Source of the DNA: WTKG01 sp963735005
GTDB lineage: Bacteria; Actinomycetota; Actinomycetes; Actinomycetales; Demequinaceae
Assembly: GCA_963735005.1 (NCBI GenBank)
Contig: CAVTJA010000003.1
Location: 186,001 to 250,000, forward strand
Length of the DNA stretch: 64,000 bases
Reading direction: 5' to 3'
In this document: positions 20,883-31,662 of the stretch, in pieces
Layout of the letters: each line of letters begins with the position of its first letter
Numbering within the stretch: the first letter of the stretch is position 1
Translations under genes and position numbers: made by a program
Notes under the pieces: model-generated
The model's input: only the letters and a program-made list of their open reading frames with translations
Database searches by the model: none
Told to the model about the DNA's origin: nothing

Positions 20883-20911
20883 GGGGTGGGAGGCCTTGCG
20901 GCCCCCCACCC
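20883..20911. terminator. GC-rich hairpin between pilA and the PilV-like gene
   Basis: Arms 20884-20895 and 20900-20911 pair over 11 of 12 positions around a TTGC loop. There is no U tract on the minus strand, so complete termination is unlikely. Placed just after the major pilin gene, it could lower downstream transcription or protect the 3' end of pilA mRNA and so set the pilin excess over minor pilins. Confidence 0.5.
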
Positions 20912-20949
20912 ATCAGCGTCAAGCGAAATGCCATGTGCCCAAGAGGCAG

Positions 20950-21366
20950 TTAGCACATGTCGTTCTGGAGACCTGCGTCTGCCGAGTACGAGAAGCCAGC
21001 AGTCGCCTTGTCGCCCTGGTCGTTGACGACGTAGACACACCAGTCGGTCGACACGGTTCCGGAAACGCCACCGAGGCGAACGTTGTTGGACTGGTTGCCG
21101 ATGGTCTCGCCAGCGAGCAGGTACTTGCCACCGGAAGCGGTGACGGTCGGCATGGTCGTGCCGTCAACCCACCAGGTGGCGATTTCCTTGCCGAGCGTGG
21201 AGACGTCGGCCTTAGCGGCGGCGTCCTCTGCCTTGCGGCGCTGAGAAAGGAACAGCGGGATAGCAACAGCGGCAAGGATGCCGATGATGATCATGACGAC
21301 GAGAAGCTCGATCAGGGTAAAGCCCTGGTCCTTGTTCTCAATGCTCTTGCGGATTCGCGCGATCAT
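20950..21366 (-). CDS. pilA: Major type IV pilin (PilA-like)
   Basis: 138 residues from ATG at 21366, which has GGGGGAG four bases upstream; an ATG six codons earlier lacks a good site. Leader MIARIRKSIENKDQG is cut before FTLIELLVVMIIIGILAAVA, the textbook class III processing site with Glu5. The globular domain ends with a Cys pair (STDWC and the C-terminal NDMC), the usual D-region disulfide of major pilins, here closing exactly at the C terminus. It is the smallest prepilin of the operon and is followed by a hairpin, both consistent with the structural subunit. Confidence 0.92.
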   Translation of the reverse strand: MIARIRKSIENKDQGFTLIELLVVMIIIGILAAVAIPLFLSQRRKAEDAAAKADVSTLGKEIATWWVDGTTMPTVTASGGKYLLAGETIGNQSNNVRLGGVSGTVSTDWCVYVVNDQGDKATAGFSYSADAGLQNDMC

Positions 21367-21403
21367 AGCGCTCCCCCATTTCATTTTCGATGTGAGTGTT
21401 AAG

Positions 21404-21421
21404 CCGCAGGGAATCCTGCGG
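21404..21421. terminator. Hairpin between pilC and pilA
   Basis: Perfect 7-bp stem CCGCAGG/CCTGCGG with a four-base loop in the gap of about 120 nt before pilA. No U tract follows. It may be an attenuator or processing site that separates pilA transcripts from pilBTC, or part of the pilA leader; a separate pilA promoter may also lie in this gap but none is clear. Confidence 0.35.
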
Positions 21422-21487
21422 GTTCTTCTACAGCTCCCCGTCCGCCTGGCCCTGCAGCCATACGTTTCGTGAAACTGAAGCCTATGT

Positions 21488-22717
21488 TTAGTTGATCAAG
21501 TCGAAGATGCCGAAGATCGGCAGGTAGAGCGCAATAATCATCACGCCGATGATCGTTCCCAACACCGCAATCATGAGCGGCTCAATCAGGGCGGTCAATG
21601 CATCTGTGGTGGATTCCACTTCTTGGTCGTAAAAGTCCGCAATCTTCGCAAGCATCTGATCTAGGGCACCAGTGTCTTCGCCGACCGCAATCATTTGCAC
21701 GACCATCGGGGGAAAGACCGCGTGCTCCGTCAGCGGGCCGGCCAAGGAGTTTCCGGTACGAACTGACTCTTTGACGTCCTTGGCTGCGCGCTCAATCACG
21801 ATGTTGCCTGACGCCTCGCCGACGATGTCGAGCGCCTGCAAGATGGGCACACCAGCGTGGATCATCGACCCAAAGTTGCGCGTGAAGCGCGAGATCGCAA
21901 TCTTCTGGATGAGCGTGCCGAACACCGGGAGTTTCAGGTAAACCGGCTCGACCTTCTCGCGGAACCCGCGGCGGTGCTTGTTCCGGCCCCACAAGACGGC
22001 GCCAACGACAATCACAATGATCAACGGGATAGAGCCGTAGCGTAGGAAATTGGAAACGCCCACGAGCGCGGCGGTGAGCGGGGGCAGCTTGCCACCGAGG
22101 TCGGAGAACATCTTCGCGAACACGGGAACAATGAACAGCAGCATGCCTACGACTGCGAGGATCGCAATGATGAAGACGACGGTCGGGTAGGCCATGGCCG
22201 ACTTAACCTTGCCGCGAAGCTTGACCTCGGATTCGAAGTTTTCGGCGACCGAAACGAGCACCGAGTCGAGGAATCCGCCAACCTCGCCCGCGCGCACCAT
22301 GTTGATCATGAGGGGCGGGAACACGCGGGGGTGCCGCGCGAGCGCCTGCGACAGCGCAACGCCAGTCTCGACGTCGGCACGCACGTCCATCACCACTTTG
22401 GCGAGTGCCGCATTCTCCGTCTGCTCGGCGAGGATGTTGAGCGCACGGATGATCGACAGGCCAGACTGAATCATTGTCGCAAGTTGGCGCGACAGGATCG
22501 AGATGTCCTTGAGCGAAACCCTGTCCGAAAATCCAGGGATCTTGATTTCGGCGCCTAGCGCGCTCTGCCGCACGGGCTCGACGGAGATGGGCGAGAGGCC
22601 CATAGTGCGCAATCGGTTGGAGACTGCGGCCTCGTTGGGCGCCTCGATCTCGCCGTCCTGGATCTTCCCTTGCGAGTCCCTGTACGTGTACTTGAAGGAC
22701 TTCGTTGCCTGCGCCAT
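21488..22717 (-). CDS. pilC: Type IV pilus inner-membrane platform protein
   Basis: Polytopic platform that couples the motor ATPases to pilin insertion. 409 residues with the two GspF/T2SSF repeats: first helix bundle around ISILSRQLATMIQSGLSIIR and a second around RFTRNFGSMIHAGVPILQAL, each followed by ALARHP(R)VFPPLM / LTEHAVFPPMVVQM motifs. Three transmembrane stretches are visible (TVVFIIAILAVVGMLLFIV, IPLIIVIVVGAVLWG, LMIAVLGTIIGVMIIALYLP). ATG at 22717 begins two bases after the pilT stop, so it is coupled to pilT. Confidence 0.95.
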   Translation of the reverse strand: MAQATKSFKYTYRDSQGKIQDGEIEAPNEAAVSNRLRTMGLSPISVEPVRQSALGAEIKIPGFSDRVSLKDISILSRQLATMIQSGLSIIRALNILAEQTENAALAKVVMDVRADVETGVALSQALARHPRVFPPLMINMVRAGEVGGFLDSVLVSVAENFESEVKLRGKVKSAMAYPTVVFIIAILAVVGMLLFIVPVFAKMFSDLGGKLPPLTAALVGVSNFLRYGSIPLIIVIVVGAVLWGRNKHRRGFREKVEPVYLKLPVFGTLIQKIAISRFTRNFGSMIHAGVPILQALDIVGEASGNIVIERAAKDVKESVRTGNSLAGPLTEHAVFPPMVVQMIAVGEDTGALDQMLAKIADFYDQEVESTTDALTALIEPLMIAVLGTIIGVMIIALYLPIFGIFDLIN

Positions 22718-22719
22718 GG

Positions 22720-24000
22720 CTACCGCCTCGATCCGCTGTCTGCGCCGTCGCCGCGGCCGGAGAGGCGATTGAACTCTTCAACGTGGTGGCACTTCTCGAG
22801 CCCAGACTCGTACGAGATGCGACCAATGCGGACGAGCTCCGCGAGGTGCTGGTCCATGGTGTGCATGCCCAACTGTGCGCCGGCCTGCATTGCCGAATAG
22901 ATCTGATGCGTCTTGCCTTCGCGGATCAAGTTGCGGATCGCGGACGTCGCGATCAGTACCTCCGTGGCCACGACGCGGCCCGCGCCGTCGCTCTTCTTGC
23001 ACAGCGTTTGACACACGACGCCCTGAATGGCCGTGGCGAGTTGGGTTCGAACCTGGCCCTGTTGGTGCGAAGGGAAGACGTCGATCACGCGGTCGATCGT
23101 CTGTGCCGCATCCTGCGTGTGAAGCGTCGCGAACACGAGGTGGCCGGTCTCGGCCGCGGTCAACGCCACCGAGATCGTCTCGAGATCACGCATCTCGCCC
23201 ACGAGGATGATGTCGGGGTCCTGGCGCAGCACGTGCTTGAGCGCGCTCTGGAACGAATGTGTGTCCGCGCCAACCTCGCGCTGGTTCACAAGCGACTTCT
23301 TGTGCCGGTGCAGGAACTCGATGGGGTCCTCAACGGTCATGATGTGATCGGAACGGTTCCGGTTCGCCATGTCGATGATCGACGCCAGCGTGGTGGACTT
23401 GCCCGAGCCCGTTGGCCCAGTCACCAACACGAGGCCGCGCGGCAGGTCGGCAAACCGGCCCACGACCGGCGGCACGCCCAGTTCCTCGAGCGGCTTGATC
23501 TCGTAAGGAATGATCCGGAACGCAGCGCCAAGCGAGTCGCGCTGTTGGTACATGTTGACGCGGAATCGCGCCTCACCCACGAGCGCATACGCGAAGTCGA
23601 GTTCTAGCTCGGCCTCAAACTGTTCGCGCTGCCGTTGGGACAGAACCGAATAGAGAACGCGCTGAATCGACGCGGGCTTCTGGACCGCGTAGCCCTCGAG
23701 AGGAATCAGCGCGCCGTCGACGCGCACCATCGGCGGAGAACCCACAGTGATGTGCAAGTCGGATGCGCCGAGGGCGAGCATCTTCCTCAACGCAGCCGCG
23801 AGGTCAATGTCTTCGGGCTGTGCCTCTTGGCTCAATCCCACGCGGTTGCCCGGCGCATGGGCAGCAGCTGGAGCTTGGCTGGGTGGCGGTGGCGGTGGCG
23901 GTGGTGGCGTCACCGCACCCGGCTGGGGCGCAAGCGCCGCCCCTGCCTGCGCGCCCTGCATCTGACCTGGCGCGTATTCGTGCGGTTGACCGGCGGTCAT
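22720..24000 (-). CDS. pilT: Type IV pilus twitching motility (retraction) ATPase PilT
   Basis: Hexameric AAA-type secretion ATPase powering retraction. 426 residues: an added N-terminal extension of about 60 residues rich in Ala/Pro/Gln with a run of nine Pro, then a PAS-like N2 domain (LGASDLHITVGSPPMVRVDG), Walker A GPTGSGKST, Asp box MTVEDPIEF, Walker B ILVGEMRD, His box FATLHTQDAA, and the PilT hallmark AIRNLIREGKTHQ that marks retraction motors. ATG at 24000 has GGAGGA three bases upstream. Its presence beside PilB implies dynamic, retractable pili. Confidence 0.95.
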   Translation of the reverse strand: MTAGQPHEYAPGQMQGAQAGAALAPQPGAVTPPPPPPPPPSQAPAAAHAPGNRVGLSQEAQPEDIDLAAALRKMLALGASDLHITVGSPPMVRVDGALIPLEGYAVQKPASIQRVLYSVLSQRQREQFEAELELDFAYALVGEARFRVNMYQQRDSLGAAFRIIPYEIKPLEELGVPPVVGRFADLPRGLVLVTGPTGSGKSTTLASIIDMANRNRSDHIMTVEDPIEFLHRHKKSLVNQREVGADTHSFQSALKHVLRQDPDIILVGEMRDLETISVALTAAETGHLVFATLHTQDAAQTIDRVIDVFPSHQQGQVRTQLATAIQGVVCQTLCKKSDGAGRVVATEVLIATSAIRNLIREGKTHQIYSAMQAGAQLGMHTMDQHLAELVRIGRISYESGLEKCHHVEEFNRLSGRGDGADSGSRR

Positions 24001-24082
24001 GGATCCTCCTCCGCCCTCTCACGGGCTGTCGGCGTCGGTATGTGTGTTATCGACCTCTTGCGGCCGTTCTAAAGCACGGGCA

Positions 24083-25738
24083 CTAAATAGCCACGCGGAA
24101 CAACTCCTCGATGGACGTGAGGCCGTCTTGCACCTTTGCCCAGCCGTCCTGCATGAGGGTGACCATCCCCTGTTCCTTGGCTTTATTGGCAATCTCGACC
24201 GAGGAGGCCCGCGCGACTGCAAGGCGTTCGATGTCCTCGGTCACAGGCATCACCTCGTGCAGCGCGAGCCGCCCGCGGTAGCCGGTGTTTGAGCAGGCCG
24301 AGCAGCCCTCCGCGCGGAACAACACCGGGGACTCCTTGCCCTTCCAGTCGAAACGCTCCTGGATGGCCGCGAGTTCAGGCTGATACTCGGATTTGCACTT
24401 GCCACAGAGGCGACGCGCAAGGCGCTGCGCCACCACCGAGTCGATCGCGGAGCCCACAAGGAACGGTTCAATCCCCATCTCAATGAGACGCGTGATTGCG
24501 CTCGGGGCGTCGTTCGTGTGAAGCGTCGACAACACCAAGTGACCGGTGAGTGCGGCCTCGATCGCAATCTGCGCCGTCTCGTGGTCGCGAATCTCGCCAA
24601 GGAGCACGACGTCGGGGTCCGCACGCAGAATGGACCGCAGCGCGGCAGCGAACGTGAGGCCCGCCTTCGGGTTGACCTGCACCTGGTTAATGTTCGGGAT
24701 CCGGTACTCGACCGGGTCTTCCACAGTGATGACGTTGATCTCCGGCTTCGACACCTGGTTCAGCGTCGCGTACAGCGTGGTCGACTTACCCGAACCAGTC
24801 GGCCCGGTCACCAGAATCATTCCGTACGGCTTCGTGAAGGACTTCCGATAGATCTCGTAGTTTTCCGGACGGATGCCAAGGTCCTCAAGGTCCATGGTGG
24901 CGGTCGTGTTGTCGAGCACACGCATGACGACCTTCTCGCCCCACACCGTCGGCAGCGTCGCGACACGAAGGTCGATCTTGCGGCCTTGGTGACTCACCGA
25001 CAAGCGGCCGTCCTGAGGCTTGCGCCGCTCAGCGATGTCGATATCGGCCATGATCTTCAGACGGGAAATAACACCGTTCTGAATACCCTTCGAGGCCCGC
25101 TGCATCTCGTGAAGCACGCCGTCAATGCGGTAACGCACGCGCAGATCCTTCTCGGCGGGCTCGATGTGGATGTCCGAAGCGCGGTCCTGGATGGCCTGCG
25201 TGATGATCAGGTTCACGAACCTGACAATCGGCGCGTCGTCCTCAATGACGTCGCCGAGGTCCGAGTCCGACTCCACATCGCTCTCGAGGGAGCCCTGCAG
25301 GTCCTCAAGCTCGTTGTCGGCACGGCAGAAGCGGTCGATGGCGGCGACGACGTCGTCGTGCGCGGCGACAACGGGGATCACCTCGCGGTTCGTGAGCGCC
25401 CGGAAGTCGTCTACTGCGACCACGTTGCCTGGATTGGCCATCGCGACTTTGATCGCACGATCCTCAAGGGCGATGGGTAGCGCCGTATGCCTGCGGCACA
25501 CCTGGGCGGGCACAAGCTGAACGGCCGCCTGGTCTACCGGGAAATCCCCCAGTTCGACAAATTCCATGCCGACCTGGCTTGCAAGTGCACGCACGAGTTG
25601 GGCCTCTGAGATCAGCCCGAGTTCCACGAGGGTGCGCCCAAGCGACTGCCCGCGCTTCTGTTGCTCGTCGATGGCGTCCATCAACTGCTCTTCGGTGAGC
25701 ACGCCATCCTCGAGGAGGATCGAACCCAACTGCTTCAC
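24083..25738 (-). CDS. pilB: Type IV pilus assembly (extension) ATPase PilB
   Basis: Hexameric motor for pilus polymerisation. About 551 residues: N-terminal MshEN/T2SSE_N domain (LGSILLEDGVLTEEQLMDAI), acidic linker, N2 domain (DRASDIHIEPAEKDLRVRYR), Walker A GPTGSGKST, Asp box ITVEDPVEY, Walker B VVLLGEIRDHETA, His box LSTLHTNDA, and the zinc tetracysteine CGKC...CSAC before GYRGRLALHEVM, which separates PilB/GspE from PilT. Start: GTG at 25738 has GGGAG five bases upstream and is preferred; a GTG at 25744 is also in frame. First gene of the pilus operon. Confidence 0.94.
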   Translation of the reverse strand: MKQLGSILLEDGVLTEEQLMDAIDEQQKRGQSLGRTLVELGLISEAQLVRALASQVGMEFVELGDFPVDQAAVQLVPAQVCRRHTALPIALEDRAIKVAMANPGNVVAVDDFRALTNREVIPVVAAHDDVVAAIDRFCRADNELEDLQGSLESDVESDSDLGDVIEDDAPIVRFVNLIITQAIQDRASDIHIEPAEKDLRVRYRIDGVLHEMQRASKGIQNGVISRLKIMADIDIAERRKPQDGRLSVSHQGRKIDLRVATLPTVWGEKVVMRVLDNTTATMDLEDLGIRPENYEIYRKSFTKPYGMILVTGPTGSGKSTTLYATLNQVSKPEINVITVEDPVEYRIPNINQVQVNPKAGLTFAAALRSILRADPDVVLLGEIRDHETAQIAIEAALTGHLVLSTLHTNDAPSAITRLIEMGIEPFLVGSAIDSVVAQRLARRLCGKCKSEYQPELAAIQERFDWKGKESPVLFRAEGCSACSNTGYRGRLALHEVMPVTEDIERLAVARASSVEIANKAKEQGMVTLMQDGWAKVQDGLTSIEELFRVAI

Positions 25739-25776
25739 AATCACTCCCTCAGGTCCATCGCGACGCTACGCGACTC

Positions 25777-25813
25777 TCCTGCGAAGGTAACACCCAAAAT
25801 CGGGCAATGTCAC
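25777..25813 (-). promoter_or_regulatory. Candidate promoter of the pilus operon
   Basis: On the minus strand GTGACA (25813-25808) lies 18 bases before TACCTT (25789-25784), a reasonable match to housekeeping -35/-10 elements. The predicted transcript starts near 25777, about 40 bases before the pilB start. The -35 overlaps the last codon of aroE. Prediction by eye only. Confidence 0.45.
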
Positions 25814-26655
25814 CGAATCGGTCGTGAGAGATTCGCCACAAGCGCGCGGTCCATCTGGGCGACGGGCGCGGGCCGGCCAGTCATCAACTTGACCTGCTCA
25901 GCCGCCTGGTGGAGCAACATTCGCGAGCCATTGAGGCCCCTTCCGCCTGCCTGCAGCCACGCCTGCAGGAGCGGGGTTTCGAGCGGTTCATACACAGCGT
26001 CAAGCAGTACCCCGGAGGCGCTGTCTATGGCCGCCCCAACCTGGGCACCCGCGGCAGCGGGAATCGTGGACACGACCGCATCCGCGCCTCGGAGCGCCTC
26101 GATGGCCGCGTCCGACGACAAGTCCACGAACACCGGGTCAACACCCATCTTGGCCGCAGCGCGCATGAGCCCCGCGGCACGCGCACGCTCTCGCACGGCG
26201 ACAACCGGGCGCGCGCAGCCGAGTTCGGCGCATGCCGCGATGGCCGAAGTCGCGGTCGCGCCGCCACCCAGCACCACTCCCCTGCCGACACCCTCGACTC
26301 CCGCTTCGCGGAGCGCCGCACGAATCCCGTAGACGTCGGTGTTGGCGCCCACGAGGGACAGCGCACCGCCGCCGCTGTCCACGACGACAGTATTGACAGC
26401 GCCCACGAGCTTCGCGAGCGGCTCGGTGAAATGGAGGTACGGAAGGATCTCAACCTTCAGCGGCATCGTGAGGCTCAGCCCCGCCCAGGTGGCGTCAATC
26501 GTCGAGACGAACGCGCCGAGGCTGTCCGCGGTGACGTCGTAGGCCTCGTAGGTCCACTCGAGCCCGAGCGCGTCGTACGCCGCCCGGTGAAGGACCGGCG
26601 ACAACGAATGCTCGATCGGGTGGCCCAAGACGCCTGCCCGCGAGTGTTCCATCAC
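25810..26655 (-). CDS. aroE: Shikimate dehydrogenase
   Basis: NADPH-dependent reduction of 3-dehydroshikimate to shikimate. About 280 residues; GTG at 26655 or the adjacent ATG. Shikimate-binding region AGVLGHPIEHSLSPVLH with the conserved SLSP, catalytic Lys in LTMPLKVE, then AVNTVV and NTDVYGIRAAL, the Gly-rich dinucleotide loop VLGGGATATSA, and the C-terminal MLLHQAAEQVKLMTG. It follows mltG by 7 nt, as in Mycobacterium, but is cut off from the other aro genes by the pilus operon. Confidence 0.94.
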   Translation of the reverse strand: MMEHSRAGVLGHPIEHSLSPVLHRAAYDALGLEWTYEAYDVTADSLGAFVSTIDATWAGLSLTMPLKVEILPYLHFTEPLAKLVGAVNTVVVDSGGGALSLVGANTDVYGIRAALREAGVEGVGRGVVLGGGATATSAIAACAELGCARPVVAVRERARAAGLMRAAAKMGVDPVFVDLSSDAAIEALRGADAVVSTIPAAAGAQVGAAIDSASGVLLDAVYEPLETPLLQAWLQAGGRGLNGSRMLLHQAAEQVKLMTGRPAPVAQMDRALVANLSRPIR

Positions 26656-26662
26656 GCCCGAG

Positions 26663-27784
26663 CTACTGGCCGTGCTCGTCGTACCAGTCGTACAACTTCT
26701 GCACGTTCTTCAGGTGCTGGTTGTAGGTCTTGGCGTAGAGCGTCGTGCCATTGAACGGATCAATCGTGACGAAGAACAGGAAGTCGTGCTCCGCCGGGTT
26801 GAGAGCGGACTTGATCGCCAGGTCGCCGGGCGATGCGATCGGCCCAGGGGGCAGACCGATCACCTTGTAGGTGTTGTACGGCGAGTCGCTCTTGCGGTCT
26901 TCCTCGGACGTCGACACGTTGCCTGAGGACTTCGTGATGAAGTGCACGGTCGAGTCGAGCTGGAGCGGCTTGTCGATGGCGAGGCGGTTCTTGATGACAC
27001 CAGCGACCATCGGGAAGTCGTCGTCGAGCCGGGCTTCCTTCTGGACTAGTGACGCGAAGGTGAGCGTACGGAGCCACTGGTTCCGCTCGACGCCGTAGTT
27101 CGTCAGCCTGTCCACTGTGGTCTGCACCATCACCCGGAAGACGTCAGCGGGCAGGACGTCGGGATTGAACTTGTAGGTCGCGGGGAACAGCCACCCCTCG
27201 GGGTCGCCGCCGGCCTCTTCCGGCAGGCCGATCGCGGCGGAGTCGGCAAGTGCCGCCCGGACGTCATCTTCGGTGTATTCGGTCACGGCGGCCACGCGCG
27301 CGACGATCTGGTCGCTGTTCCACCCCTCGGGGATCGACAACGTGATCTCCTCGCGATTGCCCGAGTCGAGCAAAGCCTGGAGTGCGAATGTCGCCTTCAT
27401 CTGCTTCTGAAGCTGGTAGTACCCCGGCGCGATGTTCGCCGACTCGGGGTTCGCGATGGCGGCGTTGATGAACGCCGTCTTCGACTTGACGACGTCCTTG
27501 TCGAAAAGCTTCTTGGCGATGACGTCGCCGGTATCGCCCTTCTCAACAATGATGCGCACGCTACCCTGGCCCGCGCCTTCGTAGTCCTCGACGACCGAGG
27601 GCGGCGGCTGTAGCGACTGAACCCAGTTCCACGACAGCGAGCCGCCAATAGCCACGAGCACGAGCCCGACAGCGGTGGCCACGAGGGTGCGTGCGCGGCG
27701 CATGCGGCGGCGCTGCTCGCGCTGGAGTCGGCGCAGGTCGAGCGACGTGGTCGTCGCCGTCTCGACTTCAAAAAGCTCAGACAT
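26663..27784 (-). CDS. mltG: Endolytic murein transglycosylase MltG
   Basis: Membrane-anchored lytic transglycosylase that cuts nascent glycan strands and ends their growth. 373 residues from ATG at 27784 (overlapping ruvX by 8 nt). Basic cytoplasmic start, one transmembrane helix (TLVATAVGLVLVAIGGSLSW, about residues 33-52), a LysM-like domain (GSVRIIVEKGDTGDVIAKKL), and the YceG catalytic domain with the active Glu in ASLVQKEARLDDDFPMVAGV, then VIGLPPGPIASPG near the end. Neighbour order alaS-ruvX-mltG-aroE is widely conserved. Confidence 0.94.
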   Translation of the reverse strand: MSELFEVETATTTSLDLRRLQREQRRRMRRARTLVATAVGLVLVAIGGSLSWNWVQSLQPPPSVVEDYEGAGQGSVRIIVEKGDTGDVIAKKLFDKDVVKSKTAFINAAIANPESANIAPGYYQLQKQMKATFALQALLDSGNREEITLSIPEGWNSDQIVARVAAVTEYTEDDVRAALADSAAIGLPEEAGGDPEGWLFPATYKFNPDVLPADVFRVMVQTTVDRLTNYGVERNQWLRTLTFASLVQKEARLDDDFPMVAGVIKNRLAIDKPLQLDSTVHFITKSSGNVSTSEEDRKSDSPYNTYKVIGLPPGPIASPGDLAIKSALNPAEHDFLFFVTIDPFNGTTLYAKTYNQHLKNVQKLYDWYDEHGQ

Positions 27785-28248
27785 TTCTCCCCTTGGGCAA
27801 GACCGCTTCAGTAACGGTACCAACCTGACCGTTCTTCTCAGTATCCAACGCGCTATCAAGAATCACGACCGCCGCCTGCTGGTCCACCGTGCCGCGCTGT
27901 TGGCGCAAATTGCGGCCCGCCGCGCTCATGGCGGCCGACGCTGTGGAGGTCGAGAACCTTTCGTCCACCAAACGCACGGGAACGCCGACGCGTTCCGCAA
28001 GTGCGGCGGCAAAGTCCCGGGCGTCTCGGGCGGACGGGCCCTCCTCGCCGGACAGTTTTCGCGGCAGCCCGACGTACACGATTGCCGCGCCGCGTTCGGC
28101 TGCGATGGCGGCGACGTCCGCCGCCGCGGTGGCCGTGCGCTGGACGGTGCCGACGGGGAATGCGAGGGTGCCGGCGGGATCGGTCGCGGCGACTCCTACT
28201 CGCACGGATCCGACGTCCACGCCTACCCGCACGCCCGTGGGCGCCGCG

Positions 28249-28256
<8 letters not shown>
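27777..28256 (-). CDS. ruvX: Holliday junction resolvase-like / pre-16S rRNA nuclease YqgF (RuvX)
   Basis: RNase H-like nuclease implicated in pre-16S rRNA 5' processing and listed as a putative Holliday junction resolvase. 159 residues. The fold's catalytic elements are the first Asp in GVDVGSVRVGVA, Glu in LVDERFSTSTA, and the last Asp in VDQQAAVVILDSAL. GTG at 28256 overlaps the alaS stop by 8 nt, and its own end overlaps mltG by 8 nt. Confidence 0.93.
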
Positions 28257-30915
<2,659 letters not shown>

Positions 30916-30937
30916 TCCCTGAACCTAGGGCTCGCGA

Positions 30938-31564
30938 CTAGCGGGCGTAGAACTCGACGACTAGCTGCACTTCGCAGGTCACGGGAACCTCGGCACGCTT
31001 GGGGCGGCGCACGAGCTTGGTCGTGAGCTTCTCAAGCTGGACCTCAAGGTAGTCCGGGACCTCCGGAAGCACGTCGGCGTGTGCGCCGGCCGCGGCCGCC
31101 ATGTACGGGTCCATGACAGCGGCCTTGGGCTTGACCTGGATGGTCTGGCCGGGCTTGACACGGAACGACGGGCGGTCGACGATCTGGCCGTCGACGAGGA
31201 TGTGCCGGTGAAGCACCGACTGGCGAGCCTGCAGGATGGTGCGGGCGAAGCCGCTGCGCAGCACGAGGGCGTCAAGGCGCATCTCGAGCAACTCGACGAA
31301 CGCCTCACCGGTCAGGCCGGCCTCGTGGCGAGCCTCTTCGAACGTGCGCAGCATCTGCTTCTCGCGAAGGCCGTACTGCGCGCGGAGACGCTGCTTCTCG
31401 CGAAGGCGGACGGCGTAGTCGGATTCCTTGCGGCGCGCGGTGCGGCCGTGCTCGCCCGGGGGGTACGGGCGCTTCTCGAAGTGCTTGACGGCCTTGGGCG
31501 TCAGAGCGAGGCCAAGGGCACGCGAAAGGCGCACCTGGCGGCGCGCACGCTGAACTGAAGTCAC
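30938..31564 (-). CDS. rpsD: Small ribosomal subunit protein uS4
   Basis: Primary 16S rRNA-binding protein that nucleates 30S assembly. 208 residues from GTG at 31564 (AAGGA five bases upstream). S4 N-terminal domain with EKRPYPPGEHG, then the S4 RNA-binding motif LEMRLDALVLRSGFARTILQ and RQSVLHRHILVDGQIVDRPS. The N-terminal zinc-ribbon Cys residues of some S4 proteins are absent, so this is the zinc-free form. It stands alone between alaS and rarA rather than in an rpsM-rpoA operon, common in Micrococcales. Confidence 0.96.
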   Translation of the reverse strand: MTSVQRARRQVRLSRALGLALTPKAVKHFEKRPYPPGEHGRTARRKESDYAVRLREKQRLRAQYGLREKQMLRTFEEARHEAGLTGEAFVELLEMRLDALVLRSGFARTILQARQSVLHRHILVDGQIVDRPSFRVKPGQTIQVKPKAAVMDPYMAAAAGAHADVLPEVPDYLEVQLEKLTTKLVRRPKRAEVPVTCEVQLVVEFYAR

Positions 31565-31662
31565 AATTTTCCTTTAAGACGGAGCGCGCAGAAGCACGCC
31601 ATACGTATGTGGTCGCGGCAAGAGCAGCCAGCTCGCCGCGAGGGCTCGCACAAGGATAGCCC

